This document shows, one piece after another, positions 10,368-20,049 of a stretch of 64,000 nt of DNA; position 1 is the first letter of the stretch; each line of letters opens with the position of its first letter. Origin of the DNA: Billgrantia kenyensis (GTDB lineage Bacteria > Pseudomonadota > Gammaproteobacteria > Pseudomonadales > Halomonadaceae); contig NZ_JACEFT010000006.1 in assembly GCF_013697085.1 (NCBI RefSeq), forward strand, positions 124,001 through 188,000. Reading direction: 5' to 3'. The notes beneath the pieces were generated by a model. It worked only from the letters and a program-made list of their open reading frames with translations. It was not told where the DNA came from and ran no database searches. Both the position numbers and the translations under genes were made by a program.

Positions 10368-10412
10368 CCCCACACGCGGCGTTGACGCCGGGCAAGACCG
10401 CCGCTCGTGGGG
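10368..10412 (+). terminator. Long GC-rich hairpin between rpoN and hpf
   Basis: CCCCAC and GCGGCG on the left arm pair with CGCCGC and GTGGGG on the right arm, with a two-by-two internal loop and a 17-base apical loop. Only three T's follow (GTTT). It begins right after the rpoN stop and could act as a partial terminator or RNA-processing site separating rpoN from hpf. Confidence 0.4.
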
Positions 10413-10413
10413 G

Positions 10414-10441
10414 TTTGCTCAGCGGGAAAAAGAGTTACAAT
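10414..10441 (+). promoter_or_regulatory. Candidate sigma-70 promoter for hpf
   Basis: A good -10 TACAAT (10436-10441, five of six) lies 33 bases before the hpf ATG. The best -35 is TTTGCT (10414-10419) at 16-base spacing, which is weak. It would let hpf be expressed apart from rpoN, as expected for a hibernation factor. Confidence 0.35.
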
Positions 10442-10474
10442 CAAAACACCATTTGAAGGACCAAGGAGCTTGTC

Positions 10475-10783
10475 ATGCAAGTCAACATCACCGGCCATCA
10501 TGTTGAGCTGACCGATTCACTGCGTGACTACGTGGGCGAAAAACTGAACCGCGTCCAGCGGCATTACGACAACATCACCAACGTACAGGTGACGCTCTCG
10601 GTCGAGAAGGAGCGCCAGATGGCCGCCTGTACGCTGCATGCCGCCGGCGCCGATCTGCACGCCGAAGCCTCCGATCCTGACATGTACGCCGCGATCGATG
10701 CGCTGACCGACAAGCTCGACCGCCAGCTGGTCAAGCACAAGGAAAAGGCCCAGGCCCGCGCTCAAGGCGCCGGCATTCGCTGA
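10475..10783 (+). CDS. hpf: Ribosome hibernation promoting factor HPF (short form)
   Basis: Binds the 30S subunit in slow-growing cells and inactivates ribosomes as 100S dimers. The 102 residues are the short HPF type: one S30AE domain (MQVNITGHHVELTDSLRDYV, then DMYAAIDALTDKLDRQLVKHK) and no long-form dimerisation tail. An AAGGAG lies seven bases before the ATG. The position between rpoN and ptsN is typical of gammaproteobacteria. Confidence 0.94.
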   Translation: MQVNITGHHVELTDSLRDYVGEKLNRVQRHYDNITNVQVTLSVEKERQMAACTLHAAGADLHAEASDPDMYAAIDALTDKLDRQLVKHKEKAQARAQGAGIR

Positions 10784-10789
10784 GTCACG

Positions 10790-11260
10790 ATGACACTGGA
10801 AACCATACTTCCCCCGGAGCGTGCGCTGTACGACGTCCCTGGGGGAAGCAAGAAGAGGGTGCTGGAGTTCTTCAGCACCTTCATCGCACAAAACACCCCG
10901 AGCCTCGACAGCCAGGAGGTGTTCGGCAGGCTGATCGGTCGTGAGCGGCTGGGCAGTACCGGCATCGGTAACGGCGTCGCCATACCGCACGCCCGCAGCC
11001 CGCACTGCCATAGCCCGGTCGCCGCCTTCCTCAAGCTGTCCGAACCCATCGACTTCGATGCCATCGACGGCGAGCCGGTGGATCTGGTCTTCGTGCTGCT
11101 GGTGCCCGAAGAGGCCGACGAGACACACCTGTCGCTGCTCAGCCAGGTCGCCAGCGTGATGAACGACGCCGAGACGCGCTCACGACTCCGCAAGTGCGAG
11201 AGCCAGCGCGAACTCCACGAGCGTCTCATCGAAGCCATCCGACGACAGTCTTCCGCCTGA
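10790..11260 (+). CDS. ptsN: Nitrogen-PTS EIIA component PtsN
   Basis: EIIA-Ntr, the output protein of the nitrogen phosphotransfer chain, which regulates other proteins by its phosphorylation state rather than importing sugar. The 156 residues form one PTS EIIA type-2 domain. The phospho-accepting histidine is H67 in GNGVAIPHARS. It starts six bases after hpf. Together with ptsO downstream it gives two of the three N-PTS parts; PtsP is not in the window. Confidence 0.95.
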   Translation: MTLETILPPERALYDVPGGSKKRVLEFFSTFIAQNTPSLDSQEVFGRLIGRERLGSTGIGNGVAIPHARSPHCHSPVAAFLKLSEPIDFDAIDGEPVDLVFVLLVPEEADETHLSLLSQVASVMNDAETRSRLRKCESQRELHERLIEAIRRQSSA

Positions 11261-11305
11261 GCCACTCGCCTCACCGCTCGGCCAGCCCCGATCAGGAGAC
11301 CCTCC

Positions 11306-12226
11306 ATGCAGCTTGTGATCATCAGTGGCCGATCCGGTTCGGGCAAGTCGATTGCACTGCAAGCGCTCGAAGACATCGGCTATTACGCCATCGACAATCT
11401 GCCGGCGATGCTGCTCGGCTCCCTTGTCGATGAGCTACGCAACTCTCCCACGTTGCAGACCTCCATCGCCGTCAGCATCGATGCACGCAACCTGCCCCAT
11501 GCCCTGGAGCGATTTCCGCGGCTGGTGGAAGAGCTGCGAATCAAGCAGGTCGACTGCCAGATCGTCTACCTCACCACCGATGCGCGTATCCTCATCGAGC
11601 GCTACTCCGCCACTCGCCGTCGCCACCCCCTGACCCGCGACAGGGACATGACCCTGAGTGAAGCCATCGAGACGGAAGACACGACGCTGAGCGAAATTCG
11701 CAACCTGGCCGACCTGATCATTGATACCTCCCGGCTTTCGGTGCACGACCTGCGCGGACGCATCACCGAGCAGGTGGCCAGTCATCATGCCGACCGCCTG
11801 ACGCTTACGGTGGAGTCGTTCGGCTTCAAGGGCGGCGTTCCGCTGGATGCCGATATCGTGTTCGACGCCCGCTGCCTGCCCAACCCGTACTGGGACCCCC
11901 GCCTGCGCTCGGCGACCGGGAGGGAACCCAGTATCGTGGCATTCCTGGAGCAGTATCCACTGGTCCAGCAGATGCTCGATGACATTACCCGCTGGGTAGA
12001 GCGCTGGCTGCCGGAATACCGCGATACCCACCGCAGCTACCTGACCGTCGCCATCGGCTGTACCGGTGGCCAACATCGCTCGGTGTATCTGGCCGAGCGA
12101 CTTGCCCAACGCCTGGCCCAGCAGCAGCCCGACGTACGCCTGCGACACCGGGAGCTGGGCATCCATACCCCGGTCACTGCGCCCCAGGAGATGACCGCGG
12201 AGCCGTCCGATCGCAAGGAAGTCTGA
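11306..12226 (+). CDS. rapZ: RNase adapter protein RapZ
   Basis: Nucleotide-binding protein that in enterobacteria delivers the GlmZ sRNA to RNase E and so controls glucosamine-6-phosphate synthase. The 306 residues show Walker A GRSGSGKS at 8-15 and the phrase DIGYYAIDNLP. The C-terminal RNA-binding region has FGFKGGVPLDADIVFD, RCLPNPYWDP and IGCTGGQHRSVYLAERLA. An AGGAGA sits about ten bases before the ATG. No GlmZ-like RNA was recognised here, so its local target is unknown. Confidence 0.94.
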   Translation: MQLVIISGRSGSGKSIALQALEDIGYYAIDNLPAMLLGSLVDELRNSPTLQTSIAVSIDARNLPHALERFPRLVEELRIKQVDCQIVYLTTDARILIERYSATRRRHPLTRDRDMTLSEAIETEDTTLSEIRNLADLIIDTSRLSVHDLRGRITEQVASHHADRLTLTVESFGFKGGVPLDADIVFDARCLPNPYWDPRLRSATGREPSIVAFLEQYPLVQQMLDDITRWVERWLPEYRDTHRSYLTVAIGCTGGQHRSVYLAERLAQRLAQQQPDVRLRHRELGIHTPVTAPQEMTAEPSDRKEV

Positions 12227-12228
12227 GT

Positions 12229-12498
12229 GTGCCTAGCCGCAAGCTGACCCTCACCAACAAGCGTGGCCTGCACGCCCGCGCCGCCACCAAGCTCGTCCAG
12301 TGCTGCCAGCCGTTCGCTGCCCAGGTCACAGTCAGCCGCGGGGCACAGCAAGCCGATGCCGGCAATATCATGGCCCTGCTCATGCTGGGCGCCCCCTGCG
12401 GCACCGAACTCGAGATCAGCGCAGAGGGAGCGGATGCCGAAGCGGCCCTGAAGGCCGTCGAGGCGTTGTTCGACGCCCGCTTCGATGAGGATGCCTAG
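12229..12498 (+). CDS. ptsO: Nitrogen-PTS phosphocarrier NPr (HPr family)
   Basis: HPr-like phosphocarrier that passes phosphate from PtsP to PtsN. The 89 residues form one HPr domain, with the active-site histidine H15 in NKRGLHARAATKLV. The start is GTG at 12229, two bases after the rapZ stop. This start puts the histidine at the standard position 15-16. It is the last gene of the rpoN group, and a strong hairpin follows at once. Confidence 0.93.
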   Translation: MPSRKLTLTNKRGLHARAATKLVQCCQPFAAQVTVSRGAQQADAGNIMALLMLGAPCGTELEISAEGADAEAALKAVEALFDARFDEDA

Positions 12499-12524
12499 GG
12501 GAATGGCTGCGCTCGGCCATTCCC
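12499..12524. terminator. Hairpin between convergent ptsO and pmbA
   Basis: A perfect nine-base-pair stem (GGGAATGGC / GCCATTCCC) with an eight-base loop follows the ptsO stop immediately. It sits between converging genes and could serve both. No T tract is present, so it may act as a 3'-end stabiliser or rely on another factor. Confidence 0.55.
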
Positions 12525-12561
12525 GGCAGTGCAATGGAAAGGCGTAACAGGCCCGTTCAGC

Positions 12562-13902
12562 TCATGAACCGGCCACGGTCATCTCGTCGATCAGCCAGCT
12601 CCCGGTATGGATGCTGCCGCGGGTCTCGAGATCGCTACCCACTGCTACCAGCCCCCTGAACATCGCCTCGAGGTTGCCGGCGATAGTGAACTCCTCCACC
12701 GGGTGCTGGATCTCGCCATTTTCCACCCAGAAACCGGCCGCACCACGCGAATAATCGCCGGTGACGCCATTCACCCCCTGCCCCATCAGCTCGGTGACCA
12801 GAATACCGCGCCCCATACGTGCAAGCATCGACTCGCGCGACTCGAGCGGTGCCGAGATGCAAAGGTTGCGCGCCCCGCCGGCATTGGCCGTGGTCTGCAT
12901 GCCCAGTCGCCGCGCGCTGTAGGCCGACAGCATGTAGCTGGCCAGTCGGCCCTTGTCGATGAATACGTTGTCGCGGGTCTGCACGCCGTCATTGTCGAAA
13001 GGGGAACTGGCCATGGCCCCGAGCTCCATGGGACGCTCACCGAGACTGAACCAGTCGGGAAACAGCGGATCGCCCAGGCGGTCACACAGGAAAGAGGCCT
13101 GACGATAGAGCGAGCCCCCAGCAATGGCACTCATCAAGTGGCCGACCAGGCCGCTCGCCACGGAGGCATCGAACATCACCGGCAGTCGCCCGGTAACGGG
13201 TCGCCGAGCTCCCAGCCGACGCAGAGTGCGCTCAGCCGCCGCCTTGCCCACGGCTTCGGCGGACAGCAGGTCCTTGGGATTACGCGCGCTGGTATAGTCG
13301 TAATCGCGCTGCATGCCCTTCGGATCATCGGCGATCAGCATGCAGGAAAGCGAGTGCCGGCTGCCCCGCTGAGCGCCGAGGAAACCGTGACTGTTGGCAT
13401 AGACGCGAACACCCTCGCCGCTGGAGAGCGAGGCCCCCTCGGACTGCCGAATGCCAGGCTCGCCGCGGCCGGCAGCCTCGCAGGCCAGCGCCAGATCTAC
13501 TGCCTGCTCGGTGGAGAGCGGCCAGGGATGATGAACGTCGAGATCGGGAAGGTGAGTCGCCATCAGCTCGGCATCGGCCAGGCCTGCGGCAGGGTCCTCG
13601 CCGGTATAGAGCGCGATGGCCATGGCTTTTTCCACTACCTCCCGGATCGATGCATCGCCGGCATCGGTAGAGGAGGCACTGCCCTTGTGCCCGCGCAGGT
13701 AGACCGTAACGGCAATGCCCTGGTCGCGGGAGAGCTCGACGGATTCCACTTCTCCTTCACGCACGCTGATGCCGATACCCTGATCGACGCTTGCACCGAC
13801 CTCACAGGCATCGGCCCCGAGCTGGCGTGCCAGGGCCAGCGCCTGCTCGGCACGCGACTCCAGCAGCACCTGCTGGGCGGCGGCATCGAAAGCCTTGCTC
13901 AT
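12562..13902 (-). CDS. pmbA: TldD/TldE protease subunit PmbA (TldE)
   Basis: Partner subunit of the TldD/TldE metalloprotease, known for microcin maturation and degradation of the CcdA antitoxin in E. coli. The 446 residues lack the HExxxH zinc motif, as expected for the E subunit; TldD at 14761-16215 supplies it. The C-terminal family phrase GVTGDYSRGAAGFWVENGEI is clear. The gene diverges from darP and is separated from tldD by darP. Native substrates in this organism are unknown. Confidence 0.94.
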   Translation of the reverse strand: MSKAFDAAAQQVLLESRAEQALALARQLGADACEVGASVDQGIGISVREGEVESVELSRDQGIAVTVYLRGHKGSASSTDAGDASIREVVEKAMAIALYTGEDPAAGLADAELMATHLPDLDVHHPWPLSTEQAVDLALACEAAGRGEPGIRQSEGASLSSGEGVRVYANSHGFLGAQRGSRHSLSCMLIADDPKGMQRDYDYTSARNPKDLLSAEAVGKAAAERTLRRLGARRPVTGRLPVMFDASVASGLVGHLMSAIAGGSLYRQASFLCDRLGDPLFPDWFSLGERPMELGAMASSPFDNDGVQTRDNVFIDKGRLASYMLSAYSARRLGMQTTANAGGARNLCISAPLESRESMLARMGRGILVTELMGQGVNGVTGDYSRGAAGFWVENGEIQHPVEEFTIAGNLEAMFRGLVAVGSDLETRGSIHTGSWLIDEMTVAGS

Positions 13903-14065
13903 GATTCTCTCCCTATTTCACCGGCCATACCGGTCTTCCGACGTGTCACTTCCCGCCGCCGGGACACACCACCCAGGCGACAGACTGATATACTGCAGTA
14001 CATTCGTACCCACTCGCTTCTCGTTGGCCATCTGAACCCTGGCCTCTCACTATTTTGGATGCGGC

Positions 14066-14572
14066 ATGACCCAGGACATTCCCTCTCCCTCCGATGAACG
14101 CCCCAGCAAGTCCCAGCTCAAGCGTGAAATGCATGCCCTCCAGGCACTGGGCGAGCAGATCATCGCCATGAGCCCGGCCGAGCGCGCTCGCTTCCCGCTT
14201 TCTGACGACATGCTCGCAGCGGTCGAGGAGACTTCTCGCATTCGCTCCCATGAGGGGCGCCGGCGCCACATGCAGTACGTCGGCAAACTCATGCGTCGTG
14301 AGGACCTGGAGGCGATTCGCGCCGTGTTCGACGAGATCGAGCAGGAAAACCGACGTCGCGACCTGGCCTTCCATCGCCTCGAGAAGTGGCGAGACCGCCT
14401 GATCGACGAGGGCGACGGTGCCGTCGAGGCCTTCATCGAAGAGCACCCAGACGTAGACCGCCAGGCGCTGCGCCAGCTGATCCGCAATGCCAGGAGCGAG
14501 CGCGAGCGGGGCAAGCCCCCGGCCAATGCGCGCAAGCTGTTCAAGCTGATCCGCGATACGGCGGGGCTGTAG
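14066..14572 (+). CDS. darP: Ribosome biogenesis factor DarP (YjgA, DUF615)
   Basis: Assembly factor that associates with late 50S ribosomal precursors. The 168 residues are highly charged and helical. They match the DUF615 layout: PSKSQLKREMHALQALGEQI near the N-terminus, then RRRHMQYVGKLMR, then a basic C-terminal helical domain. It is divergent from pmbA across 163 bases, a usual gammaproteobacterial pairing. The 188 bases downstream to tldD hold no convincing gene. Confidence 0.9.
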   Translation: MTQDIPSPSDERPSKSQLKREMHALQALGEQIIAMSPAERARFPLSDDMLAAVEETSRIRSHEGRRRHMQYVGKLMRREDLEAIRAVFDEIEQENRRRDLAFHRLEKWRDRLIDEGDGAVEAFIEEHPDVDRQALRQLIRNARSERERGKPPANARKLFKLIRDTAGL

Positions 14573-14760
14573 GCCACACACCGCCTGGGGCCGAACCAGC
14601 GGCAAGCCCACCTGCGTGACGCCCGCCAGGCTCTACACCGCAACGCCGCCGAGCGCAGACCAGGCAAGGCGGCGCCCGGTGAGGCAGCGGAGTGCAGGCT
14701 CCCGGATGAGCATGGCGAGCCGAGCGCCAACGCAGTATCGACGAGCGCAGCCACGATCAC

Positions 14761-16215
14761 TCAGGATGCCGTGCCACCTACCGTCAGCTCATCGAGCTTC
14801 AGCGTCGGCTGGCCGACGCCGACGGGCACACCCTGCCCCTCCTTGCCGCACACGCCGATTCCGGTGTCGAGTTCGAGGTCGTGACCGATCATCGAGACCC
14901 GGCCCATCACCTCCGGTCCATTACCGATCAGGGTCGCCCCCTTGACCGGCGCCGTGATCCGACCGTCTTCGATCAGGTAGGCTTCACTTGCCGAGAACAC
15001 GAACTTGCCCGAGGTGATATCCACCTGGCCACCGCCGAAGCTGACAGCATAGATCCCGCGCCTGACGCTGGCGATGATGTCGGCCGGATCGTCCTGACCG
15101 GCCAGCATGTAGGTATTGGTCATGCGCGGCATTGGCATGTGGGCAAACGATTCACGCCGGGCGTTGCCGGTGGGCTGCATGCCCATCAGGCGGGCGTTCA
15201 GCTTGTCCTGCATGTAGCCGGTGAGTATGCCGTCCTCGATCAGCGGCGTGTACTGGCCTGGCGTACCTTCGTCGTCCACGGTCATGGAACCGCGCCGATC
15301 CTCGAGGGTGGCATCGTCGACCACCGTGACCCCGGGCGAGGCCACGCGCTGCCCCATGCGTCCGGCAAAGGTCGAGCTGCCCTTGCGGTTGAAGTCCCCC
15401 TCCAGGCCATGCCCGACGGCTTCGTGCAGCAGAATGCCGGGCCAGCCCGGACCGAGCACCACGGGCATCTGGCCGGCCGGCGCGTCGACCGCATCCAGAT
15501 TCACCAGGGCCTGGCGCACCGCCTCCCTAGCAAAGCGCTCGGCGACGTTGTCGTCACGCAGGCGCGACATGGCATAGCGGCCGCCGCCGCCGGCACTGCC
15601 GCGCTCACGACGACCGTTCTTGACGGCAATGACGCTGACATTGAAACGCACCAGCGGCCGGATATCGGCAGCCAGGGTGCCATCACTGGCACGCACCAGC
15701 ACTACCTCATGCACCCCGGTCAGGGAGGCACTCACCTGGCTGATCGCTGGATCTGCAGCACGTGCCACCCGGTCGGCCTGCTGCAGCAGGGCGATCTTCT
15801 CTTCCGCAGTCAGTCCCGCCAAGGGATCGACCGAGGCGTAGCGCCGAGCCCCCTGGCTCACGACCCGCGAGCCGAGCGGGAGGGTGGCACCACTGCGTAC
15901 GATGCCCGCAGCGGTACGCCCCGTTTCCGCCAAGGCATCGCCGGTAATCTGGTTGGAATAGGCGAAGCCCGTCTTCTCCCCCGCCATGGCACGAACACCG
16001 ATCCCGCCGTCGATGTTGTAGCCGGCCTCCTTGACCTTGCCATCTTCCAGCACCCAGCTCTCGTGCCAGCTCCTCTGGAAGTAGAGGTCGGCATAGTCGA
16101 CGCCGGGCGTGAGCACATGGCCAAGGCCGGTATCGAGGGAGTCGATATCCAGCCCACCTGGATGCAGGAGGATCTCGGCGGCAGTTTCAAGCAACGCTGG
16201 GGAAGATGTCGTCAT
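14761..16215 (-). CDS. tldD: Metalloprotease TldD
   Basis: Zinc-bearing subunit of the TldD/TldE protease. The 484 residues contain the catalytic metal-binding HEAVGH (HExxxH) at 264-269 inside the family-typical [20 protein letters not shown]. The C-terminal [23 protein letters not shown] is the conserved tail. Its start overlaps the yhdP stop by four bases, so it is the last gene of the rng–yhdP–tldD group. Confidence 0.95.
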   Translation of the reverse strand: MTTSSPALLETAAEILLHPGGLDIDSLDTGLGHVLTPGVDYADLYFQRSWHESWVLEDGKVKEAGYNIDGGIGVRAMAGEKTGFAYSNQITGDALAETGRTAAGIVRSGATLPLGSRVVSQGARRYASVDPLAGLTAEEKIALLQQADRVARAADPAISQVSASLTGVHEVVLVRASDGTLAADIRPLVRFNVSVIAVKNGRRERGSAGGGGRYAMSRLRDDNVAERFAREAVRQALVNLDAVDAPAGQMPVVLGPGWPGILLHEAVGHGLEGDFNRKGSSTFAGRMGQRVASPGVTVVDDATLEDRRGSMTVDDEGTPGQYTPLIEDGILTGYMQDKLNARLMGMQPTGNARRESFAHMPMPRMTNTYMLAGQDDPADIIASVRRGIYAVSFGGGQVDITSGKFVFSASEAYLIEDGRITAPVKGATLIGNGPEVMGRVSMIGHDLELDTGIGVCGKEGQGVPVGVGQPTLKLDELTVGGTAS

Positions 16216-19200
16216 TCGGCGGTTTCCAGTGTGATGTCGGGCGAGGTCCAGGGACCCCGCACGCGATAGTGAATGCGGGTGACCCGGTTGAGGGCGCTAC
16301 CGAAGAGCCTGTCGGCTATGAACAGCGCGCCTCCGACCGCGGGCGCTCCAGCAATCACCGCCGCAAGCGGCAGACTGCTGCTGACAGGAACTGTGACGCC
16401 CAGGCGTTGATCCAGTTCCTGGCGTGAGAGATTGACGGTACCGTCGAGCGTGAACGAGGTCGCCGGTCCGTCGATGAGGATCGGGCCACGGGTCTCGAGC
16501 ACGCCAGCGTACAGGGTAGCAGCCCCGGAGACATGATCGAAGGCCGTGCCCTGCCCGGTCACGTCGGAAAAGTCCATGCGCAACCGCCGCACCAGGTTGT
16601 CGACATTGAGCAGGCCCACCACCCGCGCCGTGGGCGATTCCAGTTGGACGAAGCGGCCGTCGCGGAGCTCCGCTTCGATGCTGCCACGCGAACGCGCCAG
16701 GGCAAACTGCCAGGGCGGGCCCGGCCACGCCAGCTGAGTGCGTACACGGGTCTCGTTGCTGCGGATGGAGACGGGTTGTCCGAGCCGCTCCAGGGCGGTG
16801 CCCAGGTCACGCCCATCGAGGTCGATACGTGAGCGAGTCAGGCTGTCGCCCGGCCCGGCCGATTCCCAGACGATCTCGCCACGCGCTGTGATCTGGCCCA
16901 GAGTCAGCCCCAGCGGTGCGATCTCGAGCCGATCCGGTCCACTTCTCCAGTGGGCGGTCGACGGTCCGATTTGACGGCCTTGATAGAGGATTTCGGCGAT
17001 GCGAAAGCGGCCATCGGGCAACTCTGCCACCCAGTCAGGCAACGGGGTTGGATCGGGTGGAACGTCGAGTTCCTGGAGCAGGTTGCCGCCACCCTCCTCC
17101 TGGGCGGGGAACAGACCATCCAGCGTCAAGCGCCCGAGCGCGATATCCAGGGAATCGGCAAGCGAGGGACGAAAGTCGAGCTGCCCCTCGAGCAGGTCGC
17201 CATCGAACCCGATGCGCCATCCTCCACCAGTGTGGGGCTGCGCCTCCGCAGTCATGACCCCGACACAGTCATCGCGCAGCACCAGACAAGCGGTCTCCAC
17301 ACGTAGCCGACGCAGCGGCGAAGGGCCGTTACCCGCGGCTTCCCCGTTGCCGTCGAGCAAGGGCGCCAATGCCTCGCCCCACTGCACCGGATCGAGCCGC
17401 GAGTGGTAGAGGGTTCCCGTCCAGCCTTCCTGTTCAGTCCAACTTGGGGCGTCAGGCAGCCGGCCAAGCCAGAACTGCCCCTCCCCCATCTCCGACCAAG
17501 GCAAATCACGCCAGCGCAGGCGAACGTCGCCACCCAGCTCCGCCTCAACACGCCGCGCGTCGAGATCGGCCTGAATCCAGAGCGGACGCGACTCGTCCGC
17601 GGCCTTGCCCAATGGCTCCGGCAGGTCAATGGCCAGCCCCTGCAGGTTGCTGTCGAAGCGGAAGGTCGTGCTTGTCTCGCCCAGCGAGAAGCGACCACGC
17701 CAAGGCAGGCGCCCCGCAACCAGGGCCCCCAGCTCCGCCACTTCGAAACGTTGCAGCACGTTGGCCACTTCGGCACTGCCGTCAAGTTCGACGTAGCCTT
17801 CCAAGGTGTCGAGTGCGGCATTGACCGGCCCCCCGAACAGGCGCCCTTCCAGCCGCCCCTCGAGCCCACCTTCATCATTACGCTGTCGCCAGGCCAGAGG
17901 TCCTCTCACATCGCTGAACGGCACTTCGAGCGGGAGATATTCGAGTCGCTCCATGGCGACCCGGGTCTCGAGATCAAGCTGGAACGCATCCGTTTCGCCG
18001 AGCGGCAGGGCCAGATCAATACGGCCGTCGGCGCGACCTTCGCCACGCCAGTCATCGACCTGCTCCATGCCGTCGACCGGAATGGCACGCAGATAGCGTC
18101 GCAGGGCATCACCGTCGGCAGCCAGGTCCCCCGAAACGCGCAGTACATCGTCCTCGATGGATATCCGTCCGTTGGTACCTTGCACGCCCAGGCTCTCCGC
18201 CTGGTACACCTCGGCGGTCAGGCTACCGATCCCTGCAGTCAGCCGCCCTTCCAGCGCCTCGATCACAGGCCATTGCGGATCGAACGGCAGGCGCCCGTCC
18301 TCGATCGCCAGGTCGAGCTGCAGCCTCGGCTCGACGCCGCTGCCGCCACGAAGCAATGGCAGATGCAGGCGCAGCTCACCTGCAGGCACTCGCCCGGCCA
18401 CCCCTGCCGCGAGCCATGCATCGAGCTCCTCACCCAGCACATCGGCCGGTAGCCAGTCGGCCAGCGGTCGCTCCAGGACATCGACGTCGCGGAAGCGAAG
18501 ATCGAGCCCAAGCCCGCCGTGCACACCACCGCCGAGCGAGAGTCCGAACCCGCCCTCGACTTCAGCCCCCTGCCAGCCGGCCATGAGATTGCGGCCGCTG
18601 ACGAAGGTGCGGGGCCCCTCGTAGACCCAACGCACCTCGCCGCTGGCATGGGAGAGCCCCATCGGGGCCGCGTAGAGCTGAGGGACTTTGAAAGCGGGCT
18701 CGCCGACGCCGATGAATTCGACCCTGCCGGTAAGGTCGCGTGCCTCGACCCAGGCATCGAGCGGACCACCGCCGGGCACTTCGCCCCAGGGCTCCACCTC
18801 GACCTGATGCAGAGCGGCCTGGGCCAGCCACTGGCCGTTGCGCCGGCCCACGCCCAGGCCGGAAACAAGGCCACGCGGCCCGAGCGCATCGATGGTGCGC
18901 ACCAGGCCCTCGGGGAGCAGCACACGCTCCTGCCAGGCGGCAAGCGAGGCAAGCTCGAACTGGCTGGTATTCAGCCACCAGCCACTGTCGTCGTGGCGAA
19001 CATGCCAGAAATGCGGGAGCGCCGGCTTCTCTTCGCGCTCGAGCTCGTGTGGCTCCGCCCAGTCGGCGGCCGAGGCATCGCCCTGCAACCACGCTTCCCA
19101 GCCTTCGTCGTTACGCAGCCACTGGCCACGCGCCCTCACCGGCTCCAGGACGATGGGATCATCGTCACGGCGCAGCGCCAGCCGCGGGATATCAAGGTCT

Positions 19201-20042
19201 ATCCGGGCATCGGCCAGCGCACCTCGGTGCCAACGTCCCCACAGGGTGGCCTCGCCACTGGCGTCCTCGAGGCGCAAGGGATCATCGGGGGTGAAGACCT
19301 CGACAAGGTCGATGAGCGTGTCGAGCTTCATGCTGGCCTGGAGTGCGGCGCTGAACTCGTGGAAACCGGTGGGACCCGGAAAGACCTCCAGCACGGCCTG
19401 CAGGGACGCCTCCTCCTGCCCCTCGAGATGAATCTCGCCCTCGAGGTGGGCGTGGCGCTCGTCGCCGGTGAGCAGCAGCCGCGGCGCCTGAAGTTCGACG
19501 CGTCGTTCGCGGCCATGCAGTACGAGGCGCACGTCCTCCACCCAGGCGCGCTGGCGCAGCAACAGCCCCACCCAGTAATCAAGCTGCTCGAGGTCGAAAT
19601 CGCCTTCGAAGAGCTCCGGAGGAATCCTTGCCGGGTCCGGCCAGTGCCAGCCGCCCTGCTCGTCCTGGTAGAGGTGCAGCGTCAGGCCGCTGAGCCGGGC
19701 ATCCTTGACCACGGGTAGGCCGGCACGCAGGCTGGCGGCAGTATCCAGCCGCAGACGGGCATGCTCGACCTCAAGGAGAGGCAGGCCGGTTTCCCCCGGA
19801 TGAGTGGTGACCGAGAGGCCGCCGCCCTCCATGACCGGGTCGAGACGTGCCAGCCTCGCCCCAAGCGCCTGCAGCTCCACCGCTGCGCCGGAACGCGCTT
19901 CGAGCAGGCGCTCCACGCGTGGTGCCAGCTGGTCGACCTGGGACAGGGCGACCCGCAGCGTCAGCAGCAGCACGGCTACCAGCGCCAGCAGCACGGCCAG
20001 CAAGGTGAGCGTCCAGCGGGCCACCTGACGAAACGGATGCAT
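16212..20042 (-). CDS. yhdP: AsmA-like inner-membrane protein YhdP
   Basis: Very large (1276 residues) AsmA-family protein. YhdP, TamB and YdbH are bridge-like proteins that carry phospholipid to the outer membrane. One N-terminal membrane anchor (about residues 11-32) is followed by a long periplasmic beta-rich region. A DUF3971/AsmA-like C-terminal domain ends it, including [20 protein letters not shown] and an [19 protein letters not shown]-type end. It begins seven bases after rng and overlaps tldD. Confidence 0.92.
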   Translation of the reverse strand: MHPFRQVARWTLTLLAVLLALVAVLLLTLRVALSQVDQLAPRVERLLEARSGAAVELQALGARLARLDPVMEGGGLSVTTHPGETGLPLLEVEHARLRLDTAASLRAGLPVVKDARLSGLTLHLYQDEQGGWHWPDPARIPPELFEGDFDLEQLDYWVGLLLRQRAWVEDVRLVLHGRERRVELQAPRLLLTGDERHAHLEGEIHLEGQEEASLQAVLEVFPGPTGFHEFSAALQASMKLDTLIDLVEVFTPDDPLRLEDASGEATLWGRWHRGALADARIDLDIPRLALRRDDDPIVLEPVRARGQWLRNDEGWEAWLQGDASAADWAEPHELEREEKPALPHFWHVRHDDSGWWLNTSQFELASLAAWQERVLLPEGLVRTIDALGPRGLVSGLGVGRRNGQWLAQAALHQVEVEPWGEVPGGGPLDAWVEARDLTGRVEFIGVGEPAFKVPQLYAAPMGLSHASGEVRWVYEGPRTFVSGRNLMAGWQGAEVEGGFGLSLGGGVHGGLGLDLRFRDVDVLERPLADWLPADVLGEELDAWLAAGVAGRVPAGELRLHLPLLRGGSGVEPRLQLDLAIEDGRLPFDPQWPVIEALEGRLTAGIGSLTAEVYQAESLGVQGTNGRISIEDDVLRVSGDLAADGDALRRYLRAIPVDGMEQVDDWRGEGRADGRIDLALPLGETDAFQLDLETRVAMERLEYLPLEVPFSDVRGPLAWRQRNDEGGLEGRLEGRLFGGPVNAALDTLEGYVELDGSAEVANVLQRFEVAELGALVAGRLPWRGRFSLGETSTTFRFDSNLQGLAIDLPEPLGKAADESRPLWIQADLDARRVEAELGGDVRLRWRDLPWSEMGEGQFWLGRLPDAPSWTEQEGWTGTLYHSRLDPVQWGEALAPLLDGNGEAAGNGPSPLRRLRVETACLVLRDDCVGVMTAEAQPHTGGGWRIGFDGDLLEGQLDFRPSLADSLDIALGRLTLDGLFPAQEEGGGNLLQELDVPPDPTPLPDWVAELPDGRFRIAEILYQGRQIGPSTAHWRSGPDRLEIAPLGLTLGQITARGEIVWESAGPGDSLTRSRIDLDGRDLGTALERLGQPVSIRSNETRVRTQLAWPGPPWQFALARSRGSIEAELRDGRFVQLESPTARVVGLLNVDNLVRRLRMDFSDVTGQGTAFDHVSGAATLYAGVLETRGPILIDGPATSFTLDGTVNLSRQELDQRLGVTVPVSSSLPLAAVIAGAPAVGGALFIADRLFGSALNRVTRIHYRVRGPWTSPDITLETAE

Positions 20043-20049
20043 CAGCTGC

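Noticed and set aside
12562-13902. pmbA as a degenerate protease because it lacks HExxxH
   Set aside because: TldE/PmbA subunits naturally lack the zinc motif; TldD at 14761-16215 supplies it.
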